Shown here: piece after piece, positions 33,102-41,500 of the stretch
Position numbering within the stretch: position 1 is the first letter of the stretch
How the letters are laid out: each line of letters starts with the position of its first letter
Source of the DNA: Lachnospiraceae bacterium
Lineage (GTDB): Bacteria > Bacillota > Clostridia > Lachnospirales > Lachnospiraceae
NCBI GenBank assembly: GCA_021772075.1
Contig: JAETNQ010000027.1
Location: 1-51,598 of the forward strand
Length of the DNA stretch: 51,598 nucleotides
Reading direction: 5' to 3'
Translations under genes and position numbers: made by a program
The notes under the pieces: generated by a model
What the model saw: only the letters and a program-made list of their open reading frames with translations
The model's database searches: none
What the model was told of the DNA's origin: nothing

Positions 33102-33743
33102 GTGGATTTCAAGAAAGGAAATAATTATATCTGCTTGACCGGAGCGCCGGATTTTGATGAAATTGTCGAATATGCCGCTTCTGTTTTGCGCGATGGCGGC
33201 GTTGTGCTGACACCGACCGATACGGTATACGGATTAATCTGCATCCCCCAATCGGCGCATGCCGTCCAAACGATATTTGAAATGAAGCAGCGCCCGCTGA
33301 CCCAAGGGCTGCCGATTATTGCCGCGAACCAGGAACAGGCGGAAAAGGAACTGCCCGTCGTATGGAATGACAGCGCGCGGCTGCTGGCGCGTCATTTTTG
33401 GCCGGGGGCTATGACGATCGCCTGCGGAATCCGGGAAAATGATTTGGAATGGCTGGCCGGCCGCAGGGAGGCGGCAATCCGGGTGCCGGATTATTTGTTT
33501 GTGCAGGAACTGGCAAAAAAGCTGGGACCCTTGTTGATGACAAGCGCCAACAGGCATGGCGTTGAAACGCCGCATACGGCGGAGGGGGCGCTGGGAAGCC
33601 TGGCTGTCCCGCCGGCGCTGGTAATCGATGGCGGGCTGTTAAGCGGCGCTCCTTCCACATTAGTCAATGTAAATTGCCCGGAACCTGTCATAGAGAGGGA
33701 CGGCTCCATACCAAAGGCAGAGATTGAGAGGTTGTTATTATGA
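33102..33743 (+). CDS. tsaC: L-threonylcarbamoyladenylate synthase
   Basis: This 213-residue YrdC/Sua5-domain protein has the classic segments GGVVLTPTDTVYGLICIP (residues about 32-50), IFEMKQRPLTQGLPII, FWPGAMTI and LLMTSANRHGVETP. It makes threonylcarbamoyl-AMP from threonine, bicarbonate and ATP, the first step of t6A synthesis at A37 of ANN-decoding tRNAs. It is the short TsaC form without the C-terminal Sua5 domain. The GTG start at 33102 follows GAGGAAG. It overlaps tsaD by four bases. Confidence 0.9.
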   Translation: MDFKKGNNYICLTGAPDFDEIVEYAASVLRDGGVVLTPTDTVYGLICIPQSAHAVQTIFEMKQRPLTQGLPIIAANQEQAEKELPVVWNDSARLLARHFWPGAMTIACGIRENDLEWLAGRREAAIRVPDYLFVQELAKKLGPLLMTSANRHGVETPHTAEGALGSLAVPPALVIDGGLLSGAPSTLVNVNCPEPVIERDGSIPKAEIERLLL

Positions 33744-34813
33744 TTACCGAAAGGGTATTATTATCCATTGAGACATCTTGTGATGAAACGGCGGCAGCAA
33801 TCGTGGGGGAGGATTTCCGCGTGGTTTCTTCTGTGGTTTCGACGCAGATTCCGCTGCATGCCAAATGGGGGGGCGTGATTCCGGGAATTGCCAGCAAACA
33901 GCATGTCATCGCAATGAACGGCGTGGTTCGTGAAGCGATGGATTCTGCCGGCGTAAAACCGGATGACCTGACAGCCGTTGCGGTAACCATCGGCCCGGGC
34001 CTTCCGGGAAGCCTGGCGGCAGGTATTTCTGCGGCGAAAGCGATCGCGCTGGCGTGGTCGAAGCCGCTTGTCGGTGTCAACCATCTGGAAGGACATCTTT
34101 TTTCTGCGGAACTGGATGGCGTAAGAATCGAATTCCCGGCCGTGTATCTGCTGGTATCAGGGGGGCATTGCATGCTGGTTTATGCTCCTGAACGGGGAAA
34201 ATATAAATTGCTTGGAACGACGAAAGACGATTCAGTAGGGGAAGCTTATGACAAGGTTGCCCGGGAACTTGGATTTGAGTACCCCGGCGGCCCTGTCATC
34301 GACCGCCTGGCGCTTACGGGAAAAGAGAGCTATCGATTGCCGAGGCCGATGCTCGATGCGGGATATGATTTTTCGTTTTCCGGTTTAAAATCCGCAGTCC
34401 GCCGGGTCATCGACCAGGGAAACACGGTCACGGAGGATGTGGCGGCTTCTTTTGTCGCCGCCAGCATGGAAGTGCTGACAACGAAGCTGAAGAGAGCCGT
34501 GGAGGAATACCATCCCAGGAGCGCGGTTGTTGTGGGAGGGGTGTCCAAAAGCCCGGTTCTTAGGGAACAGCTTGGCAATGGCGCATTGGGGGAAACCAAA
34601 ATTATTTTTCCCAGCTTGAAATATTCCACGGATAATGCGGCGATGATCGGGGCTGCCGGATGGTGGCAGTTTACCCATAACGGGCCGATCGCGGATCATG
34701 TCGGTATGATGCCCCGCCTGTCGCTGCCCTTGGAGGATGGGGAGGCGGAAGACGCATCCATGGAAGGATTCCCCGCTGGGAGACAGGAGAGTGGCATAGA
34801 TGGCGGAAAATAA
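33740..34813 (+). CDS. tsaD: tRNA N6-adenosine threonylcarbamoyltransferase TsaD
   Basis: The 357-residue protein carries the Kae1/TsaD signatures: SIETSCDETAAAIV at the start, PGIASKQH, GPGLPGSL, the metal ligands H115 and H119 in NHLEGH, and LLVSGGHCML. It transfers the threonylcarbamoyl group to tRNA A37 together with TsaB and TsaE. The length is slightly above the usual 340 because of a charged C-terminal tail. The ATGA overlap with tsaC and a 14-base overlap with tsaE show tight translational coupling. Confidence 0.93.
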   Translation: MITERVLLSIETSCDETAAAIVGEDFRVVSSVVSTQIPLHAKWGGVIPGIASKQHVIAMNGVVREAMDSAGVKPDDLTAVAVTIGPGLPGSLAAGISAAKAIALAWSKPLVGVNHLEGHLFSAELDGVRIEFPAVYLLVSGGHCMLVYAPERGKYKLLGTTKDDSVGEAYDKVARELGFEYPGGPVIDRLALTGKESYRLPRPMLDAGYDFSFSGLKSAVRRVIDQGNTVTEDVAASFVAASMEVLTTKLKRAVEEYHPRSAVVVGGVSKSPVLREQLGNGALGETKIIFPSLKYSTDNAAMIGAAGWWQFTHNGPIADHVGMMPRLSLPLEDGEAEDASMEGFPAGRQESGIDGGK

Positions 34814-35285
34814 TGTGAGACCTATAGTGAAACGGCTGGAGTCCGTGGCCGAAACAGCAGAGGCGGCCGCAAAGCTGGCAGGCATTCTCCGGGCAGGAGA
34901 CCTTCTTTTATTCCAAGGAGAAATCGGAGCCGGCAAAACGACCTTTATCCAGGCCTTGGCAAAAAATCTTGGCGTTACGGAACCCGTAACCAGTCCGACT
35001 TTTGTTCTCCATGCCCTGTATGAATCGGGAAGGGTCATGTTGAGCCATGTGGATCTTTACAGGCTGAATAATGATGTGGAAGTCGAAAGCTTTGGATTTG
35101 AGGATTATTATGATACGGCGGTGACAGTCGTAGAATGGGCAGACCGGTATTCAGGCTTTCAGGCTCCGTATATCACGCTTCATTTTGCATACGGCGCGTC
35201 GGAAAATGAACGGATACTTACTATTTTGCCAGATGGCGGGGATTGGGATGACCGTCTGGCTCTTTTTCGCCGGGTGTTATCATAA
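34800..35285 (+). CDS. tsaE: t6A-complex ATPase TsaE
   Basis: This 161-residue P-loop ATPase has Walker A GEIGAGKT at 40-47, the TsaE segment VTSPTFVLHALYES, the HVDLYRLN strand and VTVVEWADRY near residue 105-115. ATP hydrolysis resets the TsaB-TsaD complex during t6A synthesis. The start codon lies inside the end of tsaD. A spacer of about 140 bases with unusual structure separates it from tsaB, although in most genomes tsaE and tsaB are close. Confidence 0.92.
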   Translation: MAENNVRPIVKRLESVAETAEAAAKLAGILRAGDLLLFQGEIGAGKTTFIQALAKNLGVTEPVTSPTFVLHALYESGRVMLSHVDLYRLNNDVEVESFGFEDYYDTAVTVVEWADRYSGFQAPYITLHFAYGASENERILTILPDGGDWDDRLALFRRVLS

Positions 35286-35336
35286 ATGGCGGGGCTGATA
35301 AAAGATAAAAGGTTGAAATAGAAAATTTTCAATCCC

Positions 35337-35411
35337 AAGTTTGCGTCTGCGCGGCATCCGCAAACTTGTTCATGCGCAGCCTTAACAAGGCTGGGGCAAA
35401 AGCCGCGCAGA
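35337..35411 (+). other. switchable hairpin region between tsaE and tsaB
   Basis: AAGTTTGCG (35337-35345) pairs with CGCAAACTT (35359-35367), and the loop of that hairpin, TCTGCGCGGC (35346-35355), pairs perfectly with GCCGCGCAGA (35402-35411). CAGCCTT (35377-35383) pairs with AAGGCTG (35387-35393). The long-range pairing uses the hairpin loop and ends just before the tsaB ribosome site, so alternative folds or a pseudoknot could gate tsaB translation. Confidence 0.5.
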
Positions 35412-35424
35412 AATGGAGAAAAAT

Positions 35425-36012
35425 ATGGCTGTTAGACTTGGACTGGATGCTTCCCAGCCTTATGCGAGTTGTGCGGTTTCGACGGATTTGGGGATTGTGG
35501 CATCCTTATCGATGGAGAGGCCGATTGAAAATTTTCCTGCGCTGATTCGGAATACACTTTCCCAGGCGCATGTTAATCTGGAAGAGATCGATGAAATTGT
35601 CGTTTGCATCGGACCCGGCTCGCAGACGGGAGTGCGTTCCGCAGTAGTCACCGGAAATGCGCTGGCATTAGCTTTGGATAAACCGGTAACGGGCGTTCTG
35701 GCGACCGATGCGGCGGCAGTGTTATCGCCGGCCGGCCAAGAAGGCAATGTTGCCGTATCGGCCGGCAGACGCCGCTGGTATGTGGAAAATTATCGTTGGG
35801 AAGGGGAAAAACTGTGCCGGTCAGGGGAAATGCAGCTGGCGGATGAAATGCCGCCCGATGCTTTTTCCGTATTCAGCGCGAATGCGGCAGACGCGGAGGC
35901 GCGTAAGACTTGTGCCTATGGCATTCTTATGGTGGCGGAAGGACAGAGGCACTTAATAGAACAATCATTATTAAGCGAGATCCGGCCTTATGAGAAGAGA
36001 GAGGATTGCTAG
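35425..36012 (+). CDS. tsaB: t6A-complex scaffold protein TsaB
   Basis: About 195 residues with the ASKHA fold of TsaB: LGLDASQPYASCAVST at the start, VVCIGPGSQTGVRSAVVTGN and ALALDKPVTGV. It binds TsaD and is needed for t6A formation but has no transferase site. The start at 35425 (MAVRLGL) is preferred because GGAG lies six bases upstream; the ATG at 35413 is also in frame. It closes a four-gene t6A set. The second half is short and less conserved than usual (family about 220-240 residues). Confidence 0.85.
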   Translation: MAVRLGLDASQPYASCAVSTDLGIVASLSMERPIENFPALIRNTLSQAHVNLEEIDEIVVCIGPGSQTGVRSAVVTGNALALALDKPVTGVLATDAAAVLSPAGQEGNVAVSAGRRRWYVENYRWEGEKLCRSGEMQLADEMPPDAFSVFSANAADAEARKTCAYGILMVAEGQRHLIEQSLLSEIRPYEKREDC

Positions 36013-36055
36013 CCGGGCATGAACGGAAAAATCAGGGACCGCGGACGAAAAAATT

Positions 36056-36100
36056 GCACTCCTGCTATTGGTACGATGATAGTATCAACAGCAGGGGTGC
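36056..36100. other. 45-base near-perfect hairpin after the t6A operon
   Basis: GCACTCCTGCT (36056-36066) pairs with AGCAGGGGTGC (36090-36100) with one wobble, and inside TTGGTAC pairs with GTATCAA around a GATGATA loop. No T run follows, so it is a poor terminator. From 36013 to 36269 no gene is visible; a second small hairpin CCTGA/TCAGG lies near 36183-36197. Confidence 0.5.
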
Positions 36101-36269
36101 TTCTGCTTGTAGGAAAAGGGCGGAGCCGGCCGGGATTGTCCGAAAAACGGAGAGGCCGGCGCAACGATAATTAACAGAAACGGCCTGAAAATGTCAGGTT
36201 TCGTTGATAGACTTTTGTCTTGGCAAAAGATATAATGATGTTAAAAATAGTTGCGAAGGTGGGAATTGT

Positions 36270-37349
36270 GTGAGAAAGTATTATTTAGATAATATTCGGT
36301 GGATTACAGTGGTGCTTGTCGTCATTTACCATGTGGTATATATGTTTAACGGCATTATCACCGACGGGGTAGTCGGCCCGTTTCATGAAAATCAATACCA
36401 GGATGTTATCCAGTATATGCTGTATCCCTGGTTTATGATCCTGCTCTTTTTGGTGGCTGGGATGTGCGCGCGGTATGATCTGGAAAGGCGTTCGGTAAAA
36501 GAATTCGTCAGGGCGAGAACAAGAAAGCTGCTTGTGCCTTCCACGCTCGGGCTTTTGGCAATTGGATGGGTACAGGGATATTTCAATATGGCGATCAGCG
36601 GCGCTTTTGCCTATATGCCGGATACGCTTCCGGCGCCGGCTATGTATTTCATCATGGCTCTTTCCGGCACGGGAGTGCTTTGGTTTATCCAGATGCTGTG
36701 GCTGTTTTCCATTCTGCTGGCTTTGGCCAGAAAGGCAGAAAAAGGGAAGCTTTATAAGTTTACTAGGAAAACGGGGGCGGCTGTGTCGGCATTGCTCGTA
36801 ATACCCGTATATTTTTCAGGGCTGGTTTTGAATGCCCCGATTATCTCAGTATATCGGTTCGGGGTTTATGGATTTGTTTTTTTCCTTGGATATTTTGTAT
36901 TTGCCCACGATGAGGTGATCGGCCGTATCAGCCGTTTCCGTTTTCTGTTTCTTTTTCTTTCCGTTTTGCTGGGGGCAGTTTATATTTGGCTGTATTACGG
37001 AGATAATTATGCGGTGATGCCTGTGGCTGGGAGCATTCCGGCAGTTGTTTTTGCCTGGTCTGCGGTGCTGGCAATATTGGGCAGCATGAAAGAGTGGGGG
37101 GACAGAAGGACAAAATTCTCGGCTTTCATGGCAAAGCGGGAGTTTGGTTTATATGTCTTCCATTATCTCCCGTTATCGGCGACGGCTTATTTATTGCACA
37201 AATATACGGAGGTTCCGGCATTGCCTTGTTATTTGCTGACAGCCTGCGCCGCGGGAGCCGGGGGGCTGGTATTGTATGAAGTCGTTTCGAGGATTCCTTT
37301 GCTCAGATGGTGCGTCCTCGGGATAAAAAAGGAGAAAGACCATGTTTAA
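36270..37349 (+). CDS. acyltransferase family membrane protein
   Basis: This polytopic protein of about 359 residues has some ten membrane segments and the acyltransferase-3 style opening YYLDNIRWITVVLVVIYHVV, with the conserved R-W and His. GVLWFIQMLWLFSILLALAR and EFGLYVFHYLPLSATAYL are also typical. Such proteins move acyl groups onto sugars or lipids at the outer face of the membrane; the substrate is unknown. The GTG at 36270 follows AAGGTGG and matches the family start; a longer frame upstream is unlikely. It overlaps the next gene by eight bases. Confidence 0.82.
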   Translation: MRKYYLDNIRWITVVLVVIYHVVYMFNGIITDGVVGPFHENQYQDVIQYMLYPWFMILLFLVAGMCARYDLERRSVKEFVRARTRKLLVPSTLGLLAIGWVQGYFNMAISGAFAYMPDTLPAPAMYFIMALSGTGVLWFIQMLWLFSILLALARKAEKGKLYKFTRKTGAAVSALLVIPVYFSGLVLNAPIISVYRFGVYGFVFFLGYFVFAHDEVIGRISRFRFLFLFLSVLLGAVYIWLYYGDNYAVMPVAGSIPAVVFAWSAVLAILGSMKEWGDRRTKFSAFMAKREFGLYVFHYLPLSATAYLLHKYTEVPALPCYLLTACAAGAGGLVLYEVVSRIPLLRWCVLGIKKEKDHV

Positions 37350-37767
37350 GGATAATCTGGTTCAGCTTCGGAAGCTGAAAAGCCTGACACAGGAAGACCT
37401 TGCGGAGAAGATAGGCGTGACAAGACAGTCAGTGGCGAAATGGGAAGCGGGGGAGACCATGCCTGACCTTGAAAAATCAAAATTTCTTGCAGAGATTCTG
37501 GAAGTATCCCTGGATGATCTGGCAAACTATGAAGTGGAAGCCAATATGGGGCTGGGAATACCGCCGAAGGGGAAGCATATTTTTGGAACGGTGACAGTGG
37601 GGGATAAGGGACAGATTGTTATTCCTGCAAAGGCGAGGAAGACATTTGGCATATCGCCCGGGGACCAGCTTGTTATATTGGGGGATGAAGCCCAAGGGCT
37701 GGCAATAATGAAGGCGGATCATTTCCTTGCAATGGCCGATATGATAAAAAAGGGAATGGAGGGTTGA
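37342..37767 (+). CDS. XRE helix-turn-helix and AbrB-type regulator
   Basis: This 141-residue protein joins two DNA-binding modules. Residues 1-60 are an XRE helix-turn-helix (LVQLRKLKSLTQEDLAEKIG, VTRQSVAKWEAGETMPD). Residues about 78-125 are a SpoVT/AbrB swapped-hairpin domain (GTVTVGDKGQIVIPAKARKT, FGISPGDQLVILGDE). It is likely a dimeric repressor or transition-state-like regulator. The eight-base overlap with the acyltransferase gene suggests that it controls or is co-controlled with that gene. The double module is uncommon compared with single XRE or AbrB proteins. Confidence 0.85.
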   Translation: MFKDNLVQLRKLKSLTQEDLAEKIGVTRQSVAKWEAGETMPDLEKSKFLAEILEVSLDDLANYEVEANMGLGIPPKGKHIFGTVTVGDKGQIVIPAKARKTFGISPGDQLVILGDEAQGLAIMKADHFLAMADMIKKGMEG

Positions 37768-37799
37768 AATGGATTTCCCTGCGGCGCAGAAAAAAAGTA

Positions 37800-37828
37800 T
37801 TGTCAATAGGAATGGAGCAGTGTATAAT
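37800..37828 (+). promoter_or_regulatory. promoter of the TetR gene
   Basis: TTGTCA (37800-37805) and TATAAT (37823-37828) are spaced by exactly 17 bases, about 54 bases before the TetR start. Confidence 0.65.
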
Positions 37829-37881
37829 TTCAATAGAAAAGGTAAGAAAACGCCAATTTTTTTTGAGAGAAGAGGTTGCCC

Positions 37882-38496
37882 TTGGATGATACCAGGACTA
37901 GAATCATTTTTGCAACAATGAAAGCTGTACGGCAGTATGGGCTGGAAGGAGTACGGATCCAGAATGTCAGCGATCTGGCAGGGATTACTCCTGGGGCTGT
38001 ATACCGTCATTTCGACAGTAAAGAGCAGCTGATCGTGGAATGTTTTATTTATGTGGACAAGCAGGCGGCGGCTATTTTTGAGCGTTTAACGCTGAATCCG
38101 CTGACTATGCTGGCCGATCCGATGGGAGCGGTGAAGGGTCTGTGGCTTCCTTATTTTCGTTTTTGGGTGGGGCATCCGGATGAAACGATTTTTTACCATC
38201 GGTTCAGGGACAGCGCCTTTTTTCCCAAATATGATAAGGGTCGGGACGTGAGTTATTTTAACACTTTTATCGGAATGGTCCGTCTTTTCCAAACGGTATT
38301 TCCGAGCCTGAAACGGATGAACCAGGATTTGTTATGGCTCCATGTGCTTACTTCTACCGTAATGTATGCGAAATATGTGGTAGAAGGAACGCTTCCCGAA
38401 GGACAGGAAACGGAAGATACGATATTTCAGTTGTTGACCACTGGCTTGAGCGGTTATCTGAAGCCGGAGAAATCGAAAAAAAAGAAAAAGGAATAG
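37882..38496 (+). CDS. TetR-family regulator
   Basis: About 204 residues with an N-terminal helix-turn-helix (TRIIFATMKAVRQYGLEGVR, NVSDLAGITPGAVYRHFDSK) and a helical ligand-binding domain. The C-terminus ends in a run of Lys. The start is a TTG; the one at 37882 follows AGAAGAGG, and a TTG at 37876 is also possible. The gene precedes the adhesin-sortase operon, and an 18-base dyad at 38536 lies between them, so it may regulate that operon. A terminator closes the gene at 38505. Confidence 0.85.
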   Translation: MDDTRTRIIFATMKAVRQYGLEGVRIQNVSDLAGITPGAVYRHFDSKEQLIVECFIYVDKQAAAIFERLTLNPLTMLADPMGAVKGLWLPYFRFWVGHPDETIFYHRFRDSAFFPKYDKGRDVSYFNTFIGMVRLFQTVFPSLKRMNQDLLWLHVLTSTVMYAKYVVEGTLPEGQETEDTIFQLLTTGLSGYLKPEKSKKKKKE

Positions 38497-38504
38497 GAAA
38501 CATG

Positions 38505-38526
38505 CCGCTGGGAAGCGGTTTGTTTT
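38505..38526 (+). terminator. terminator after TetR
   Basis: CCGCT (38505-38509) and AGCGG (38514-38518) form a short GC-rich hairpin followed by TTTGTTTTT. Confidence 0.65.
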
Positions 38527-38535
38527 TCAAACAAT

Positions 38536-38553
38536 AGTAAATAAATATTTACT
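38536..38553. promoter_or_regulatory. candidate operator upstream of the adhesin
   Basis: AGTAAATAAATATTTACT is a dyad with perfect 7-base arms around AAAT. It lies about 45 bases before the adhesin start and has the size of a TetR-type operator. Binding is inferred from position only. Confidence 0.4.
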
Positions 38554-38598
38554 TACTAAAAAGATAAGGATAATGAGAGAATGGGATTGAGGATAGAA

Positions 38599-41500
38599 AT
38601 GAAATTAAAAAGATGTTTTCTGACCCTGTTTCTGCTGATTGCTTTTTGTCCTATGCAGACAGCGGCAGAAGAAGAGGGGGCAAAACTTTCCAAAATCGCG
38701 GTATTTAAGAATATTGAGCTTTATTTTGCCGGAGACGGCGGCCAGGGGATAGGGGAGAAGATTCAGGATCGTGACTGGATTGGAAAAGACAAACAGCTGA
38801 TGCTGTATTATCAATATGAAATACCGGAAAACATGCTTTCAGAAATCCAGGCCGGTACGGAATATTTTCTGGAAGTGTCGCCCCATTTAGTATTGGCCGA
38901 TTTGGGGGGCGGGTCGCCTTTAATGATAGAAACGGAGGATGGGGAGGAGCAGTTCGGAACGATTTACGCGGACGGAAGCAGGGCTTGGGTAGTATTTTTG
39001 CCAAATGCGGATGGGTCGGGTACAGTATTGTCGGAGTACGGGGGGATTAAGAATGCATTCTTCTATTTGAACTGCCATCGGGCGGGAGCAGTTCCGTCCG
39101 GGGAGTTACCTATAGAGGGACAGAATAACCTGTATGCGATAAAGTTCGAAAACAACACGCAGCTCATTTTTGGATATGCGGAGGATGAAGCGGCGAAGAC
39201 AAGAGCCTGGATGGATAAGGACGGCAGTTTGAGCGGCAAGACGATTTCCTGGACAATCAATTATATGCCATGGCAGAATCCCTCCGGAAATGAAGAGATT
39301 ACGGAAAGCACTCCGTTTGAACTGCAGGATACGATCGATACCTCCTTGCACCGTTATGTGGAAAACAGTGTCACAATAGATGGAAATCCTGTTCCGGACA
39401 GCAGCTCCCGCGACAATATTCCGGAGGGTGCGGAAGCATATGTGATCGTGGAAGCCCCGGAGGACGGGGACGGCGCGGTTTTGACATTGACATTCGGAGG
39501 AACAAAGTTCGGCGCGGGGAATGCCACGCAGGGAAGTCCGGCACAGCCGTTGCATATTGGATATGAAACGATAGTGAAAGACGAACTTCTTTTGCCGGGA
39601 AAAGAGGGAAGCCAGGAGATTGCCAATGAGGCGGCATTGTTTGCAGGGATGGACGGCACGTTCCGGAAGCTGGATATCGGCATCAGAAAAATGGTATCGG
39701 TTCCCCAGCCGGAATGGGTTACAAAAACAGGGACGACAACGAGGCATACGGACGGTACCGGGGCGATTACCGAATGGACGATTGCCTTTTCGCCGAACGG
39801 TTTTGAGTTTACCAAGGATCATGCGCTGACGCTTCATGACCGGCTTCCTGCAGGCAGTACATTAGTCAGCAATTCGGTAATGGTAAATGGGATACAGGTA
39901 TCTGCCGTGGAAGAGGCGGATAACAGTTTTACGGTATCGCCGATCGAAGCGGCCGGCCAGCCGGTTGAGATTACCTATCAAACAAGCATTTCGGAAGATA
40001 TGTACCAGAGCGGTACAAGCCTGGGGGATAATACCGCCTGGTTTACTTTTCTCTATAACGGTACGGATTATGAAACACCACAGGCTGTAACGCCGGTGGG
40101 AAGCGGCGATGGAAGCGGGTCGTCCGGCACGGCTACGATCGTGAAAAGCAACGGCGGTTATCGGGAGGCTGATAGGACGATCCCTTGGACAGTGACGATC
40201 AATCCGCATAAAGCATATTTAAAAAGCGGTACCTTTATAGATAATTTGGGCATTGTCGGCGGGAACTGCCATGTGGAGGGACATATGTGCGGTTTGGCTT
40301 TGGCGAATGGCGCAGAAGACGTGAAAATTCTGATAAACGGGCAGCCGCCTTCGGAAACGGAAAAAAATCTGGTGAAGTTAACGTATGACCGGCAGATTCT
40401 TACCGTGGAAGCCGGGGAGATCGGCGCCCAAACGATTACGCTCCAGTTTGTGACAAGAGTTTGCGATCCTTGCATTTTTGCCAATAATACAGTAAACAAG
40501 CCATTGAAAAATATAGTTTCCACCGAGAATATGGTTCTTGGAAACCAGTCGGACAACGGATACAGTGCAAGCGCTGAGAGTACGGTAACGGTCAACACTT
40601 CTGTGCTGGCAAAAAAGGAACCCGTTTACGATTATGCCGCCAAGAGAATGAAATGGGCCGTGGAAGTGGATGCGTCGGGGCTATCTATGGAGGACATCGT
40701 CCTGACGGACATTTTGCCGGCAGGATTTACGTATGCAGACGGATCGATCTCTGTGGAGCCGGAGATTCCGGACGCATCGGCAGTTGTATCAGGGCAGGAA
40801 CTGACGATTATTTTGGGTGCTGTTACTGAAAAAACTATGGTGACATTTGATACGGAAGTGGATCCGGAGGCGGCCGGCTTTAGCAGCAACGAAGCGGTCA
40901 GGGTAGTAAATGAAATAGAAATGAACGGAGCAGCCGACGGCGTGGTTTTTGTGGAAGTGTCCGATACAGTGGAGAAGAGCTTTGCAAACCACGGCTTGGT
41001 CAAAAGAAGCAACGTGGATAATGGACAGGAACTGATCCAGTATGAGGTATTGATTAATCCTTTCGGACTTTCCCTGCCGGAAAAACCTTCCCTGGCTGAT
41101 ACGTTGGACAGGCGTCTGCAGCTGGATACGGATACGCTTTATTTTTATAAAGCGGATGTGTCCGGAACCACTGTAAATAAAGACCAGAAACCAAAGTATA
41201 CAAAACAGGATGGCGGCCAGGCATTGAAGGTATCATCTTATGATCCGGCAACGAATAGCTTTACAGTACAGCTTCCGGTTGAAGCTGGCAGCCGGGATGC
41301 TTATGTGCTGGCCTATACGGCGGATATTATAGAGCGGCAGCAGGATGCTTACAGCAATAGTGTGAGGTTTGAGGGCGGTTCTGTGTTCTTAGGCGGGAAC
41401 AAAAATAACAGCGCCGCAGTCAGTGGGGGAGGAGGGGGAGGAGGCGGCGTTGCCGCCCGAAAAGCGGGAATTGCGATCGTTAAAACCGATATGGAAAATA

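Noticed and set aside
38497-38600. c-di-GMP riboswitch before the adhesin
   Set aside because: I looked because such riboswitches control adhesins in clostridia, but the short leader has no GEMM-like conserved core.
41426-41450. Gly-run coding repeat in the adhesin as a contingency tract
   Set aside because: The codons are mixed GGA, GGG and GGC, not a homopolymer or simple repeat, so slippage is less likely; it reads as a flexible linker.
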